Shown: piece after piece, positions 16,316 to 25,919 of the stretch
How the letters are laid out: each line of letters begins with the position of its first letter
Position numbering within the stretch: the stretch's first letter is position 1
From: JAGVLN01 sp964515755
GTDB lineage: Bacteria; Pseudomonadota; Alphaproteobacteria; Rickettsiales; JABSSG01
Length of the DNA: 27,418 nt
NCBI GenBank assembly: GCA_964515755.1
Contig: CAZEVK010000022.1
Span: 1 to 27,418, forward strand
Reading direction: 5' to 3'
Translations under genes and position numbers: made by a program
Notes under the pieces: generated by a model
What the model was told of the DNA's origin: nothing
The model's input: the letters and a program-made list of their open reading frames with translations, nothing else
Database searches by the model: none

Positions 16316-16780
16316 CTAATGTTGCTTACTTAAAGGTTTGGGGTTGTAGACTTTTGGAGTAGGAGACGGTTTTGGCTTCTCCGTATTAATTTGTGTATTA
16401 CTAAAAAATGCTTTATCTATTTTCTTGGTATCATTTTTTAATACTTTATCTTCATCACGCGTTTTAACATCAGATAATATTTCATCAACTTCTTTTGGTA
16501 TAGGAATAAGATCTGCTTTATTAAGCTTATTAAAATTTTTAATATCTTTAACTAATACTCCAAATGCTTCTAGTACATCAGCGTCAACAGTAGCGTGATT
16601 ACGTCTTAAGTTGTTAATACCTTCAACAGCTAAATCCAGTGACTCTTTTACAGCTGCTACGTGTTCTTCCGTGTTCATAGTATCAACCAATTTTTGATAT
16701 ACTTTAAGTCCTTCTCTTAAACCTTGATTTACATCTTTAATTAACTCTTCTCCCAATATTGATGTTTCTGATGCTTTCAT
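16316..16780 (-). CDS. Paralogue of the CaaX protein with a proline/lysine tail
   Basis: 154 residues. Residues 1-95 are closely similar to the neighbouring protein (MKAS, EELIKDVNQGLREGLKVYQK, AVEGINNLRRNHATVDADVL). The C-terminal half is different: charged Lys/Asp-rich sequence and the tail EKPKPSPTPKVYNPKPLSKQ. That tail is shared with the otherwise unrelated protein at 16910-17938 (SPTPKFRNPKSPAKG). AAAGGAT about 7 bases before ATG 16780 serves as Shine-Dalgarno sequence. No enzyme motif is visible; the shared module is probably a helical bundle. The basic, proline-containing C-terminus could be a type IV secretion signal, which is inference. Confidence 0.65.
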   Translation of the reverse strand: MKASETSILGEELIKDVNQGLREGLKVYQKLVDTMNTEEHVAAVKESLDLAVEGINNLRRNHATVDADVLEAFGVLVKDIKNFNKLNKADLIPIPKEVDEILSDVKTRDEDKVLKNDTKKIDKAFFSNTQINTEKPKPSPTPKVYNPKPLSKQH

Positions 16781-16909
16781 TTTTGTTATCCTTTATTTTA
16801 CTACCTTACTTGGCAAAATTTAAATAATATTCAACTTAATAATACGTAATTGAGCTCTTTTTTAACTTACCATTTTTCTCAATATTTTAATTATATTTAT
16901 TTATTACAT

Positions 16910-17938
16910 TTAGTATCCTTTAGCAGGTGATTTTGGATTTCTAAATTTTGGAGTAGGAGATGGTGTTTTTGCTTCAGAACTGGAGCTTGCAGTTTGCTGT
17001 GTGCTAGAAAGTCCAGCTATTTTATCAACTTTATCTTTTAAAGCTTTATCTGTTTCAGTACCTTCTAAAGCCTCTGCTATCGAAGACTTTGCTTTTCTTT
17101 CTATACCAAGCTTTATTAGATACTCTTCAACTCTTTTTCTCTCCGCTTCAGGATTCATGCCTTCCCTTCTTAGACTTTCTTCTACGGTACCCCTTGAACG
17201 AGAGTCTGACATTAATTCATGCTGAGTTTCTAATCGATAAGCTAGTTTTCCTTTTTCGAAAGCAAGCTCATTATTTCTTTCTACCCATTCATCTTTATAT
17301 TTTTTAACTACTGGGTGATCATGGCCATATTTATGAGTCAATCTTTCTTCTTCTTCTTTTCGTGCTTTCTTCTCTTCTTCAGTAGGATGCTCTATTGATC
17401 TTGAAACAGCAATGCTATCACCCTCACGTTGAGTTTTATATTTTTTGGCCCACTCGTCTGTTTTTTCAGACGATATTTCTCTGCCTTCTTTAGCATCAGC
17501 TAATATTTGAGTACTCAGTCCTGTATTAGCTTTTACTTCTTCATTATCAAGATGCTCACGAATTAGTTGAATGTTACGTGATATTTTAATTTTAATTTCT
17601 TCAGCAACTTTTATCTCTTCTGGATCAGCTTTGATCAATTTACTGTTTTCTTGACTATATATAGCATTTGTCTGATTATTAATAGTTCTTATAACTTTAT
17701 CATAAATTTCTTCAATTTTACTTAGGTTTAAGCTTTCGGGTAATAAATCTGAAGGGATACCGCTGACTTTTTGTTTATATTCTGCTAACAATGTTGCTGC
17801 TTCTGATGGGTCTAGAGTTCTAGCAATTCTCTCTTTAAGATCTTTAAGATCTGCAATTTTACTATCGATGTTTTTATCTTCAGATAAAGCTTTTTTATCC
17901 TTGGGAAGAGGGATGTTATCTTCTGTTTTTTTTGTCAT
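16910..17938 (-). CDS. Charged coiled-coil protein with shared SPTPK tail
   Basis: 342 residues, strongly hydrophilic, without signal peptide or transmembrane helix. Much of it should be helical or coiled-coil (residues 28-60, 95-130 and 185-280, e.g. EEEKKARKEEEERLTHKYG and EAERKRVEEYLIKLGIERK). A Ser/Thr-rich linker (SSTQQTASSSSEAK) leads to the C-terminal SPTPKFRNPKSPAKGY. The same tail ends the neighbouring protein (16316), and the coding DNA there shares a 15-base identity. No family is recognised. The isolated tail similarity suggests a portable targeting or secretion signal. Start ATG 17938 with no strong ribosome-binding site. Confidence 0.6.
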   Translation of the reverse strand: MTKKTEDNIPLPKDKKALSEDKNIDSKIADLKDLKERIARTLDPSEAATLLAEYKQKVSGIPSDLLPESLNLSKIEEIYDKVIRTINNQTNAIYSQENSKLIKADPEEIKVAEEIKIKISRNIQLIREHLDNEEVKANTGLSTQILADAKEGREISSEKTDEWAKKYKTQREGDSIAVSRSIEHPTEEEKKARKEEEERLTHKYGHDHPVVKKYKDEWVERNNELAFEKGKLAYRLETQHELMSDSRSRGTVEESLRREGMNPEAERKRVEEYLIKLGIERKAKSSIAEALEGTETDKALKDKVDKIAGLSSTQQTASSSSEAKTPSPTPKFRNPKSPAKGY

Positions 17939-18059
17939 AGGAAAGATACCTAATACTTAGTTTAAATATGAAATTAGCTTAATAGCAATAAGTTAATATT
18001 TAGTTAACTTATATCAAATTTAATGATACTTAGGATCATTTTATTTCTCAATTAAATTA

Positions 18060-18351
18060 TCAAAAGAATTTTTTCAAATTATCGGTATTATTAGGAAAAG
18101 ATATATTACCATACCAGTTTTTGTTTAATAATGAAAAATACTCTTTAACTAGTATTCCAATTTTTAGTCACTGATTTGTTTGATATTAAAGAGTCATATA
18201 TGTTTTTATCAAACATATTTTTATGCTTAAAGTTTATAAATTCCTGATGTTTTTCAAGAAAGCTTAACATTGAAGTTATATCTTCTTGACTGCAATACAA
18301 AGATTGAACAAATAACATTGCTACGGTATTTTCATTATTTTTGATTCTATC
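18060..18351 (-). pseudogene. Unidentified frameshifted gene remnant
   Basis: On the minus strand, one frame from 18351 reads DRIKNNENTVAMLFVQSLYC, SQEDITSMLSFLEKHQEF and so on for about 65 codons to a stop. After a one-base shift the sequence continues LVKEYFSLLNKNWYGNISFP, NNTDNLKKFF, stop at 18060. Both parts are clearly protein-like, but no family is recognised. This accounts for most of the gap 17939-18426; the remaining bases show nothing notable. Confidence 0.4.
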
Positions 18352-18426
18352 TTAGAAAAAGTTATATTATTTTATAATTGCTCTCTAATATAGTTTATTA
18401 CTAATACTAAAATTTGGAATAAATTT

Positions 18427-19149
18427 ATGTATTATATTGGCACGTCAGGATGGAGTTATAATAACTGGAAAGAAATATTTTACCCGAGGGGTGTTAAGTC
18501 TACTGAATGGTTAGTGCATTATGCAAAATTCGTTAGAACTGTTGAAATTAATTATAGTTTTTATACGCTTCCAAAAAAAGAAATTTTAAAAAAATGGTCA
18601 GAATATACACCCAAAGACTTTATATTCAGTGTCAAGGCGTGGGGGGTTATAACTCATAAAAAGAAACTAATAAATTGCAAAGAGCCTTTAAATTTATTTT
18701 TAAATAACGTGAGTATTTTAGAAAATAAACTTGGAGTAATTTTATTCCAATTTCCTGCAAATTTTAAAAAAAACATCTTGAGACTAAGAAGTTTTTTAAA
18801 ATTATTACCATCTGACTTTAGGTATGCATTCGAGTTTCGTAGTACAGATTGGCATACAGAAGAAATATATAACATTTTACACGAAAATAATATAGCATTT
18901 TGTATATTTGAAATGTGTGATTTTATTACTCCTTTGTTTGTTACTGCTAACTTTGTTTATATTCGCTTGCATGGAAGGCAAGGTAAATATCGAGGTAACT
19001 ATGATGATTCAATATTAGAAGGGTATAGAGATTGGCTTAATAAGCAAAATATTGATTCATATATTTATTTTGATAATACGGTGAATGAAGATGATGCAAT
19101 AAGAAATGCTATTAAGTTAAATAGTTTAATTTTTAAGAAAACTATGTAA
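18427..19149 (+). CDS. DUF72 family protein (YecE-like)
   Basis: 240 residues, close to the usual length of DUF72 proteins, which adopt a TIM-barrel fold of uncertain biochemical role. Family features: N-terminal YIGTSGWSYNNWKEIFYP, the VEINYSFYTLP segment, FIFSVKAWGVITH, LGVILFQFPANF, YAFEFRSTDWH, and RLHGRQGKYRGNYDD towards the C-terminus. The sequence appears complete. A weak GGA precedes the ATG. It is flanked by a pseudogene and by a convergent hemerythrin-like gene, so it is probably transcribed alone. It is one of the few ordinary metabolic-type genes of the window. Confidence 0.9.
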   Translation: MYYIGTSGWSYNNWKEIFYPRGVKSTEWLVHYAKFVRTVEINYSFYTLPKKEILKKWSEYTPKDFIFSVKAWGVITHKKKLINCKEPLNLFLNNVSILENKLGVILFQFPANFKKNILRLRSFLKLLPSDFRYAFEFRSTDWHTEEIYNILHENNIAFCIFEMCDFITPLFVTANFVYIRLHGRQGKYRGNYDDSILEGYRDWLNKQNIDSYIYFDNTVNEDDAIRNAIKLNSLIFKKTM

Positions 19150-19212
19150 ATCAAGCTTAATCCCCATCCATTTACTTTATATGGTGAAATTGATATAGTC
19201 ATACTTAATATA

Positions 19213-19653
19213 TCAAGAATTTTTTAAATCCTCCTTTATTTGATCAAATAATTCTGTAATCTCATGTATTTCTTCTGGCGTAAAAACATTTTGTGCTAGT
19301 TGAAAAACTTCATTTTCTTCTTTTTTAATATGACCTTCTAAACTTTTCTTTAAAAATGAAATTAGAACAGCACTATCTTCATAATTAGGCTTATTTTCTT
19401 TGATATGTTGAATCAGGCTTGAAACTAATTCATGCTCTTTTGTACTAATATCCATTAATATAGCTAAATCGCCAACTTTTTCCTTTAATGTTCCATAAAA
19501 AGCTTTTTCTTCAGCTTCATCATGTATACGCAATTCTTGCTCCAGTTGATTAAAGATATTTTCATTGGTAGGATCATTTTCAAGCTTTGATAAAAATTCT
19601 TTAACTTCATCATGATCAGTTTTTAATTTATCAAAAATATTTTTTGTTTTCAT
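19213..19653 (-). CDS. Hemerythrin-like HHE-domain protein
   Basis: 146 residues forming a four-helix HHE cation-binding domain. Candidate di-iron ligands are in place: H14 in KTDHDEV, H44 and E48 or E49 in RIHDEAEEKAF, H74 in TKEHELV, and H108 with E112 in GHIKKEENEVF. Such proteins bind oxygen, nitric oxide or iron, and several act in stress protection; the actual ligand cannot be told from the sequence. ATG 19653 has a strong AAGGAGA Shine-Dalgarno sequence about 8 bases upstream, unusual among the genes of this window and consistent with good expression. It is convergent with the DUF72 gene. Confidence 0.85.
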   Translation of the reverse strand: MKTKNIFDKLKTDHDEVKEFLSKLENDPTNENIFNQLEQELRIHDEAEEKAFYGTLKEKVGDLAILMDISTKEHELVSSLIQHIKENKPNYEDSAVLISFLKKSLEGHIKKEENEVFQLAQNVFTPEEIHEITELFDQIKEDLKNS

Positions 19654-19814
19654 CTTTATTTCTCCTTAATAATTTAAAAATATTTAAATTAATGATTAAG
19701 TTTATAAAGTATAACACATGCTATCTAAACACATATGAAAATATATGAGTTACAAGAAATTTGTATGTGACATTTATCAATTGTGCATTTTTATTTTTAA
19801 GCTACAAATCTTAT

Positions 19815-20083
19815 TTAGACAACATCATAAATATTTTTACGATGTTTAATAGCAACTATGATTATAGTATTAGATTTAAATTCAATACGATAAACAATAC
19901 GATAATCACCAACGCGTATTATTCTATGACTTTTAAAACTACAAGTAATGACTTACCAAAATTAATAGGATCTATTATCAAGTATTCTTCAATAGTACGT
20001 TTAATTAATTCCCTATTACTTGATGACAAGTTTGGAATATGTTTATTTACTACTTCTTCAAGATAAAGTATTTTATACATCAT
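19815..20083 (-). pseudogene. RelE/ParE-type toxin, frameshifted
   Basis: Minus strand, from ATG 20083 or 20080: MMYKILYLEEVVNKHIPNLS, then REL(I)KRTIEEYLIIDPINFGKSLLVVLK. A shift near 19930 opens the continuation HRIIRVGDYRIVYRIEFKSN, then IIIVAIKHRKNIYDVV and a stop at 19815. The RVGDYRIVYRIE and KHRKNIYD motifs are the core of RelE-family mRNA interferases, and the PNLSSSNRELIKRTIEE start is like RelE proteins known from Rickettsia. The one-base frameshift removes the catalytic half, so it should be inactive. The plus-strand ORF over the same DNA is a shadow. Confidence 0.7.
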
Positions 20084-20147
20084 CTCCATGCTTCATTATG
20101 ATCGTATGCTCTAATATTTTCTTCATCTAATTTGTCAGCTTTTTTTT
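20082..20147 (-). pseudogene. Remnant of the cognate antitoxin
   Basis: Upstream of the toxin, one frame reads KADKLDEENIRAYDHNEAWR and stops at a TGA that overlaps the toxin start as ATGATG. DEENIRAYDHN is typical of the C-terminus of RelB/ParD-like antitoxins. The N-terminal part is missing beyond an A-rich run near 20147, where stops appear. Confidence 0.5.
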
Positions 20148-20408
20148 AAATTAATTATATGTTTTTGCTTACTTTGATATAATTTTAATCATTTACATGA
20201 TTTACTACTTTTTAGAAAACTTACTATTTCAGGTTAATTTTTATGAGGCTTTTACAATTAAAAATTGACACTAATAAAGCTAGTGAATACTATTTTAATT
20301 TATAAGCAACTATTAAATTAAAAACCTTTTTTTATAATTTATTTAAATTAAGTTTATATATAAAATGAAAGAATAAAATATTAGAAAATAATAAAATCTA
20401 TTAAAATA
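20148..20408. other. AT-rich spacer before the PLP-OTU gene
   Basis: No gene, tRNA or clear promoter was recognised. No Shine-Dalgarno sequence precedes the ATG at 20409. Confidence 0.3.
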
Positions 20409-21833
20409 ATGAAAGAATACGAGAATTGGTTTGAAAGATTTAAACACGTATTATCTGAATTTAGGCAAGGGAGCATTACTCCGGAAGACTTAGAAAAGTT
20501 TCAGCTATTTCTTCTAGATACAGGACAATTTAATGCTAATTTTGACTTAGAAAAATTAAATTATCTTGGTTATCCAAAATCTCCATTTGCTATGATGCAT
20601 GAAAAGTTCTATCTACGAGAGGTGGAAACTTGGGCAATGCAGCTTTTACGTTTCCAATATCAGGAGCAATATAGTGATTTTGGACATTTGTTTCCTATAT
20701 TTGTTGATTCCCCTTTATTTTGGAATGAGTTAAATAGATATTATAGGGCTATTCAAGCAGTAGATATAGATAATCACCGATGCTTCAATTTTATCGCTTA
20801 TTCGGGCATTAGAAGCAGAGAATCAAGTTTCAGTATTAATCGACCTGATCAAAATGCTGATATAGCTACTCGTCAAAATATAGCCCAAAAAGAGTTAGAA
20901 CAAAGAATAAGAGAATTAATTATTAAAAAGCAAAAGATTCCAGTTATATTGGTTACTATATTTGCAACGCCAAATGAAGATCCAATAAACGTAGAAGAAA
21001 CTGATTTGTCAGCAGTTTTAGAACAATTAAAACAACTTTTTCCTCAAATTACAGAAGTTCAACAAAAAAATTTTAATGATCTTAGCGCAAAATTAAATTC
21101 TACAATTGATGCTCCAGAAACATGGTCTAAATTAACCTCACTAATATTTATACAATGTAGAAAGTACAAAATATTACCAATAGAAAGAAATACACAAAGT
21201 AAGTTCAAAAATTTCTTTCAGGAGGAACCAGAAGCTTTTAAGCAACTCCTTACAGAGCTTATTTTAAAGCTTCAACCAGATGAGCCATCTATAAACTCAT
21301 ATAGAGATGTTATTAATGCCTGGAATCAACAAAATACAAACCCATTACTTGTAAAACTGTCTTTAGTTTATTATTTTAGGGATAATTTCAATGGTGTTGA
21401 AACAATGGTTATTTGTGATGCTGAGGAAGAACCTGAATTTGTACATAGAGCTATAGAACACCTTGGTTATCGTATAGATCCTATTAGAGCACAACATATA
21501 ATTTTACAAGCATATCCTCTATTATTTATTGATGCTGAACAAACTGCAAGATTCTGGGAAGAAATTAATAAAACTTCTATGGTAGCTGAGCTTGATACTG
21601 ACGAGCAAGAAGTGATAAAACAATTACAGCAAAGAACGCTTCAACAAATTCAAGATCAGACTTTAATACCTGCTTCCGAACCTTTTTCCTTAGAAAATAT
21701 AGAAGAGTTAAATACAGCAGTACTCAGATTAAATGGAGGGTTTAAGTTTTATGGAAAATATTTAAAAAATTATTTAGAGGATTATCTATATCGATACCAG
21801 CCTGATCATGCTTTAAGGGCTGTAGTTGATTAG
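20409..21833 (+). pseudogene. Large effector pseudogene, fragment 1 (N-terminal region)
   Basis: 474 codons, soluble and helical, without signal peptide. It begins MKEYENWFERFKHVLSEFRQ and contains YYRAIQAVDIDNHRCFNFIA and several Gln/Glu-rich helices. No family is recognised. It ends HALRAVVD followed by TAG. After about 38 bases that carry stops in all frames, protein-like sequence resumes in another frame as ACAEENLASAIRAVQSIAEI, well before the first ATG of fragment 2. So the gene continues, and a short insertion or several indels broke it here. Loss of function of the whole protein is likely; this fragment could in principle still be made. Confidence 0.5.
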
Positions 21834-21866
21834 GAAATTAAACATATATATTAAATATTTTTATAC

Positions 21867-22375
21867 AGGCTTGCGCAGAAGAAAATCTAGCAAGCGCTAT
21901 ACGGGCAGTACAGAGTATTGCAGAGATTATGCTTTTAGATCTTAGTTATAATCCATTATCCTCTCAATTATCCGAAATAATTCAAGCACAACTAACTGAT
22001 TTTCCTGTACAAGGAACCTTAATTGTACCTTATGGAATGCGCGCTTTTGTTAGGGTATTTCAAATATTAGACGTAAAATATGGATCTGAGCACTTTAATA
22101 AGCCATTAAATATTTTTGTAACTAGTCAAAGTTACTATGAACGGTTGGGTAACCTTGAGGGTCTAAACAGAGATGAAATATCTGTTTTTCAAACTCAACA
22201 AACAACAGATGTTGCTTCAAGTGCAGATATTATTTTTGTAGAATTGCATCCTAATAATGTTTTAGCTTCAAAACAATTTGCTTTTAATATTGAAGCTCTT
22301 TTATCTCAAATGAGTAGTTGGTCATCTAAGCAAAGGACTCTAGTAATTGATATGACTTTTAAATGCTATGAATGA
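21867..22375 (+). pseudogene. Large effector pseudogene, fragment 2 (start of PLP-fold domain)
   Basis: Open from about 21867; the first ATG is at 21929 (148 codons from there). It looks like the N-terminal part of a fold-type-I PLP-dependent enzyme of the cystathionine synthase/lyase kind: GTLIVPYGMRAFVRVFQIL resembles the glycine-containing helix start, and RTLVIDMTF resembles the VDNTF strand whose Asp binds the pyridine nitrogen. It ends at TGA 22373-22375, overlapping the next frame, in which the domain continues. The assignment is by pattern only. Confidence 0.45.
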
Positions 22376-23618
22376 CCATGAAATTAGAAATTTCTTACAT
22401 TCAGAATCAACTTCATCCTTAATTAGATCTGGAATATTAAATATTATTTTAATTCAAAGTCTAACTAAATTTTCACAATTAGGCCTAGATAAAAGAAGTG
22501 CAGGTGCACTTACTATGATTAATAATAATGATCATTGGCCTGGAGTTAATGCTAAATTATTTCAATTGAGTGATGTAGAGCAAATAGATAAAGCAACGCT
22601 GAGCTTTTTTTCTTACTTTGCTAGTTTGGATTGGCCTGTAGTAGAATATCTGGAGCTTATTAATAGCAATGTAAGGTTTGTATATAAAAAAATAGTAGAT
22701 CAAACAAATAAATTAGAGTTATTGCATTCTGGGTTACAGGTGAGTAGAAGTTCTGACCCTAAACCATGTTATGTTGCTATTAACACAAATGGTTTTATTA
22801 CAGATTTTTCTTTAACTTCTGATATTTTTAGTGAATTTGTATCTGATCTTTTAGTGCATTTATTCTATCCGTTATGTAAATTTTATAATTTACCTATAAC
22901 TGAAAGATATAGTATAGGATTTCCTTTAACAAGTATTAATCCAGTTTTTGGATCGCTAAGATTAACTATAGGGTTAGAGCCTGTAGGTCAGCTAAGTCAG
23001 TATGCCGAAATTCTAGCCTATACTACGTTTATATTTAATGATTTAAGGGATGAGCGTAAATTACCTTTACTACAAAATGCAGATCTACGTAGAGAATTTA
23101 TTGCAGAAAAAGTCAAAATATTTAAAGCAATGACTCCAGGTAGAGGAGAAGAGCACGAATGGAAATTTGATGGAACTGGATGGGAAAATAGCTATACTGA
23201 CCGTATTAACCTTGAGGATATACAAACACGCCAGTTAAAAAGGTATATAGTTTTAAAAGATGGAAATATTAAATTCTTTAGAGAAGCACCGAGTGGTCTT
23301 GCACCACATTATCCCATGTGGACAGAGTTATCCCCAAGAGTCATAGTAAGAGGAATCGGTGAGATTTGTGTAAATGATCCGCTCATTACAGTTGCAGAAA
23401 AGCGCATTATTGCAGGTTGCTATACACCAGAATATAATTTTTGTATTGAGCCATTTAGGGGTACAGTATCCATACAAAATTACGAAGTTTTAGGACTATG
23501 GAATGCAAAGTTTCTTTATGGTCCTTTCTTTCATAATGGAGTAGAACTATTGTGTGTACTGCATCAAAAGGGTATGGGCTTTTACTATAACCGTCAAAAT
23601 TTAATGAAGAAAATGTAA
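22368..23618 (+). pseudogene. Large effector pseudogene, fragment 3 (PLP-lysine region and following domain)
   Basis: 416 codons. NIILIQSLTKFSQLGLDKRS, then AGALTMI, is laid out like the PLP-lysine segment of Cys/Met-metabolism enzymes (SxTKY...G), about 40 residues after DMTF of fragment 2. GSLRLTIGLEPVGQLSQYAE matches their C-terminal RLSVGLEDxxDLxxDLEQ signature. Three ordered motifs make a PLP fold likely. The remaining 190 residues are unassigned. Near 23600 the frame shifts: reading frame 2 backwards from the next fragment gives NEENVIVKQGTIKTVLSD, which overlaps the end of this frame, so the apparent stop at 23616 comes from an indel. A PLP-like domain within a putative effector is unusual. 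Confidence 0.5.
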
Positions 23619-23656
23619 TTGTAAAACAGGGAACTATAAAAACTGTATTAAGTGAT

Positions 23657-24607
23657 ATGGCAGTTGAAGATCGTGCATTTTTAATTAGAGAAGGTTATTA
23701 TACTATAGATAGATCAATACCCAGTATTACTGGCCCTAATAGATTTAACTTTCAAATGCAATTTATTCCTCCAAAAGATAAGCTAACAATGCAATTTAGT
23801 TTAAAAGATAATCAACTAATTATTGAACATGATCTTTTATGCTGTGCTGTTCCTGGTGTATCTATTTATTATAGGGTTTTGGGTGATCAGCTCACTTGTT
23901 ATGAAATTGATTACTGGAATGAAAAAGATCCTGTTGTTGCTAGGTTTTTAAGATTAATTACAGCTGCTTATGTTAAAGATGCATTATCATCCTCAGGAAT
24001 AAGTTTTAAGGCTCGTAACTCTCAATTTACACATTTTGTTTTTAATTTAAATTATGAAGTAGGTAACGCTTTGCTACAGGAGGCAATTAATGTAATTGCC
24101 TTTTATAAAAAATCTATTAGTAAAGGCTTACAATCAGTAAAATTAGATGAACATCAATATCAATTTTATACTACTAACTCTTTTTCTTCTAGCCAAATAA
24201 ATTGGCCAAGTGGATATAGCGCTTCGGGTACAGATTATATCCCTAATGCTGCCTTTATTAAAAAAATATTAGAACAGTTTGATAAGTTTAAAATTTTTAA
24301 AACACATAAAATAAAGCAAGAGCAACAAATTCCTGGTATATTACCTATAGATGGAGATGGTGACTGCATGTACAATTCTATATTGGCAGGCATTAAACGA
24401 TTACCAGCTGGAATTAATACTGATATAATATTGCCAGATAATACTCATATTGATTTGAGGACTATTAGCTTACCTCAACTAAGAAGTATAGTAGCTACGT
24501 ATATAGTAGATAACCAAGGTCATTACTTTGATTTAATAGCTTTCCAGATTGCAGATAATATAAGGCATAATGAATTAGCAGGATATCCTGAAAGCATGAG
24601 GGCTTAG
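23657..24607 (+). pseudogene. Large effector pseudogene, fragment 4 (OTU protease, catalytic Asp-Cys block)
   Basis: 316 codons; the open frame extends upstream of the ATG to about 23603. The C-terminal third holds the first OTU block, ILPIDGDGDCMYNSILAGIK, with the catalytic cysteine encoded at 24364-24366 and the Asp before it in the usual D-G-D-C arrangement. OTU proteins are deubiquitinating cysteine proteases used by several intracellular bacteria against the host. The frame stops at TAG 24605, but the same frame continues past it as MQILADAYHSGQNIQTVEYD and on to YNSGLEVVWG, so this is a nonsense mutation inside the domain. Confidence 0.65.
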
Positions 24608-25665
24608 ATGCAGATTTTAGCAGATGCTTATCATTCAGGACAAAACATACAAACTGTAGAATATGATATCCAGCAATTTATCAATAATGGAATTGTAGGC
24701 CAATATATAAAATTAATGCATAATACTTATAATTCGGGTCTGGAAGTAGTTTGGGGGGAGCTGTTGAACTTGGAATAATAAGTGAAATACTTGGTATTCA
24801 ATTTTACGTATATAGAAGAGGTGGACAATATTATCATATAGATAATACACAGATAGATAATGCACATAGGATTGACTTAGATTACACAGGTAACCATTAT
24901 AATTTAGTTTTATTACCAGGTATGCCTATAAATATAAATGTTGTAGCTGCTGAAAATGTTTTTTATTGTAATTCAGTCATATATAATAATCCGATATTAA
25001 ATGATAAAAAAATAGCCCAATTATTTAAATTAGTTAAATCGCATTTTGGAATGAAAGGGATAGATAGGCTGATGGACATAGGCCTTAAACCAGAAGAATA
25101 TCAAGAATTCCAAGGGTTGAGAAAAATATTAGGAGATGAAGTAGCCATAAAATTTTATCTTGGACAAGAATTAAGAGATCCTAAATCATCTATAAACAAT
25201 ATAGAAACAGAAAAAAATAACAGCTCATTACTAGTAAATTTAAACCCCGAGATTATAATATTAGATCCCACAGGTGGGAAAGTTATCATTAGAGATGAAT
25301 ATGGGCAAAAGCTTCAGTTACAGCTTGCTCACTATTATTTAACAGGAGAATTATTTGAGACTGCAGCAACAGCTTTACAGCAAGGCTATACTGTTTTTAC
25401 TTATACTCTAGAGCCAAATTATGTGCTGCCTATAGAAAAATTACAAGTTATTTCGCTTAACTTTAATGAGACCAGAGAGCAAATAGACACAGATTATTAT
25501 AATCAGGAAGGTGAATGTAATCATTCTATAACAGCCGAAACATTTAATACTCCTAATGTAGAAGAGCAAAGTTATGATTACTCTATATTATTAGGGCTTT
25601 TATTTGCTATTGAAATAACTGCACAGCTTTCAGGAGATTTATCAAACCCAAATCATGTTTTTTAA
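24608..25665 (+). pseudogene. Large effector pseudogene, fragment 5 (OTU His block and C-terminus)
   Basis: The frame after the TAG reaches LEVVWGELLNLE and stops. One base shift in the G6 run at 24753-24758 restores WGGAVELGIISEILGIQFYV, the second conserved OTU block, and leads to DYTGNHYNLVLLPG with the catalytic histidine encoded at 24895-24897. The ORF from 24751 therefore has no real start (its TTG is inside the domain). About 250 further residues of unknown type follow (NPEIIILDPTGGKVIIRDEY, LAHYYLTGELFETAATALQQ). All OTU catalytic residues are still encoded, so the lesions look recent, or reflect homopolymer errors in the assembly. Confidence 0.65.
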
Positions 25666-25882
25666 GAAAAACAAATTTTACTTGATGAGTAAGTCTCAAT
25701 ATAAAGTTGATTTTAGTATTAATATTTGGAAGTTTAAAGAACTAAATGGCAAGTATCAAAATTCCTATTTTGTTTCCATAAGAAACATTATGAGTAAAAT
25801 ATGTGCTAGCAAAGGTAGTAATGTCGTCTTTTATAAGGTGAAAGTTATTAAATCTACTGCCCAGAGAGTTAAGTCAAACTAA
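25655..25882 (+). CDS. Short hypothetical ORF, possibly the end of the PLP-OTU gene
   Basis: 75 codons overlapping the end of fragment 5 by 11 bases at a T6 run; an internal ATG at 25685 (MSKSQYKV) is an alternative start. The sequence is basic and has no recognised domain. An indel in the T6 run would fuse it to the preceding fragment as its last part. Alternatively it is a separate small gene or debris from the insertion sequence that follows. Confidence 0.3.
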   Translation: MFFKKNKFYLMSKSQYKVDFSINIWKFKELNGKYQNSYFVSIRNIMSKICASKGSNVVFYKVKVIKSTAQRVKSN

Positions 25883-25919
25883 GGCTTAAGGTATTACAGA
25901 TTAGTATTCAACCGGTGTA

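Noticed and set aside
19761..20066. Plus-strand ORF of 101 codons
   Set aside because: Antisense shadow of the RelE-like pseudogene; the minus strand carries recognisable RelE motifs and this frame has no family features.
24751..24753. TTG as a start codon for a 304-residue protein
   Set aside because: It lies within the conserved OTU WGG block; the frame is a continuation after an indel in the G6 run, not a new gene.
20409..25665. Alternative genetic code or programmed frameshifting to explain the broken gene
   Set aside because: Interruptions use TAG, TAA, TGA and frame changes of different kinds without slippery-site pattern, while neighbouring long ORFs use the standard stops normally.
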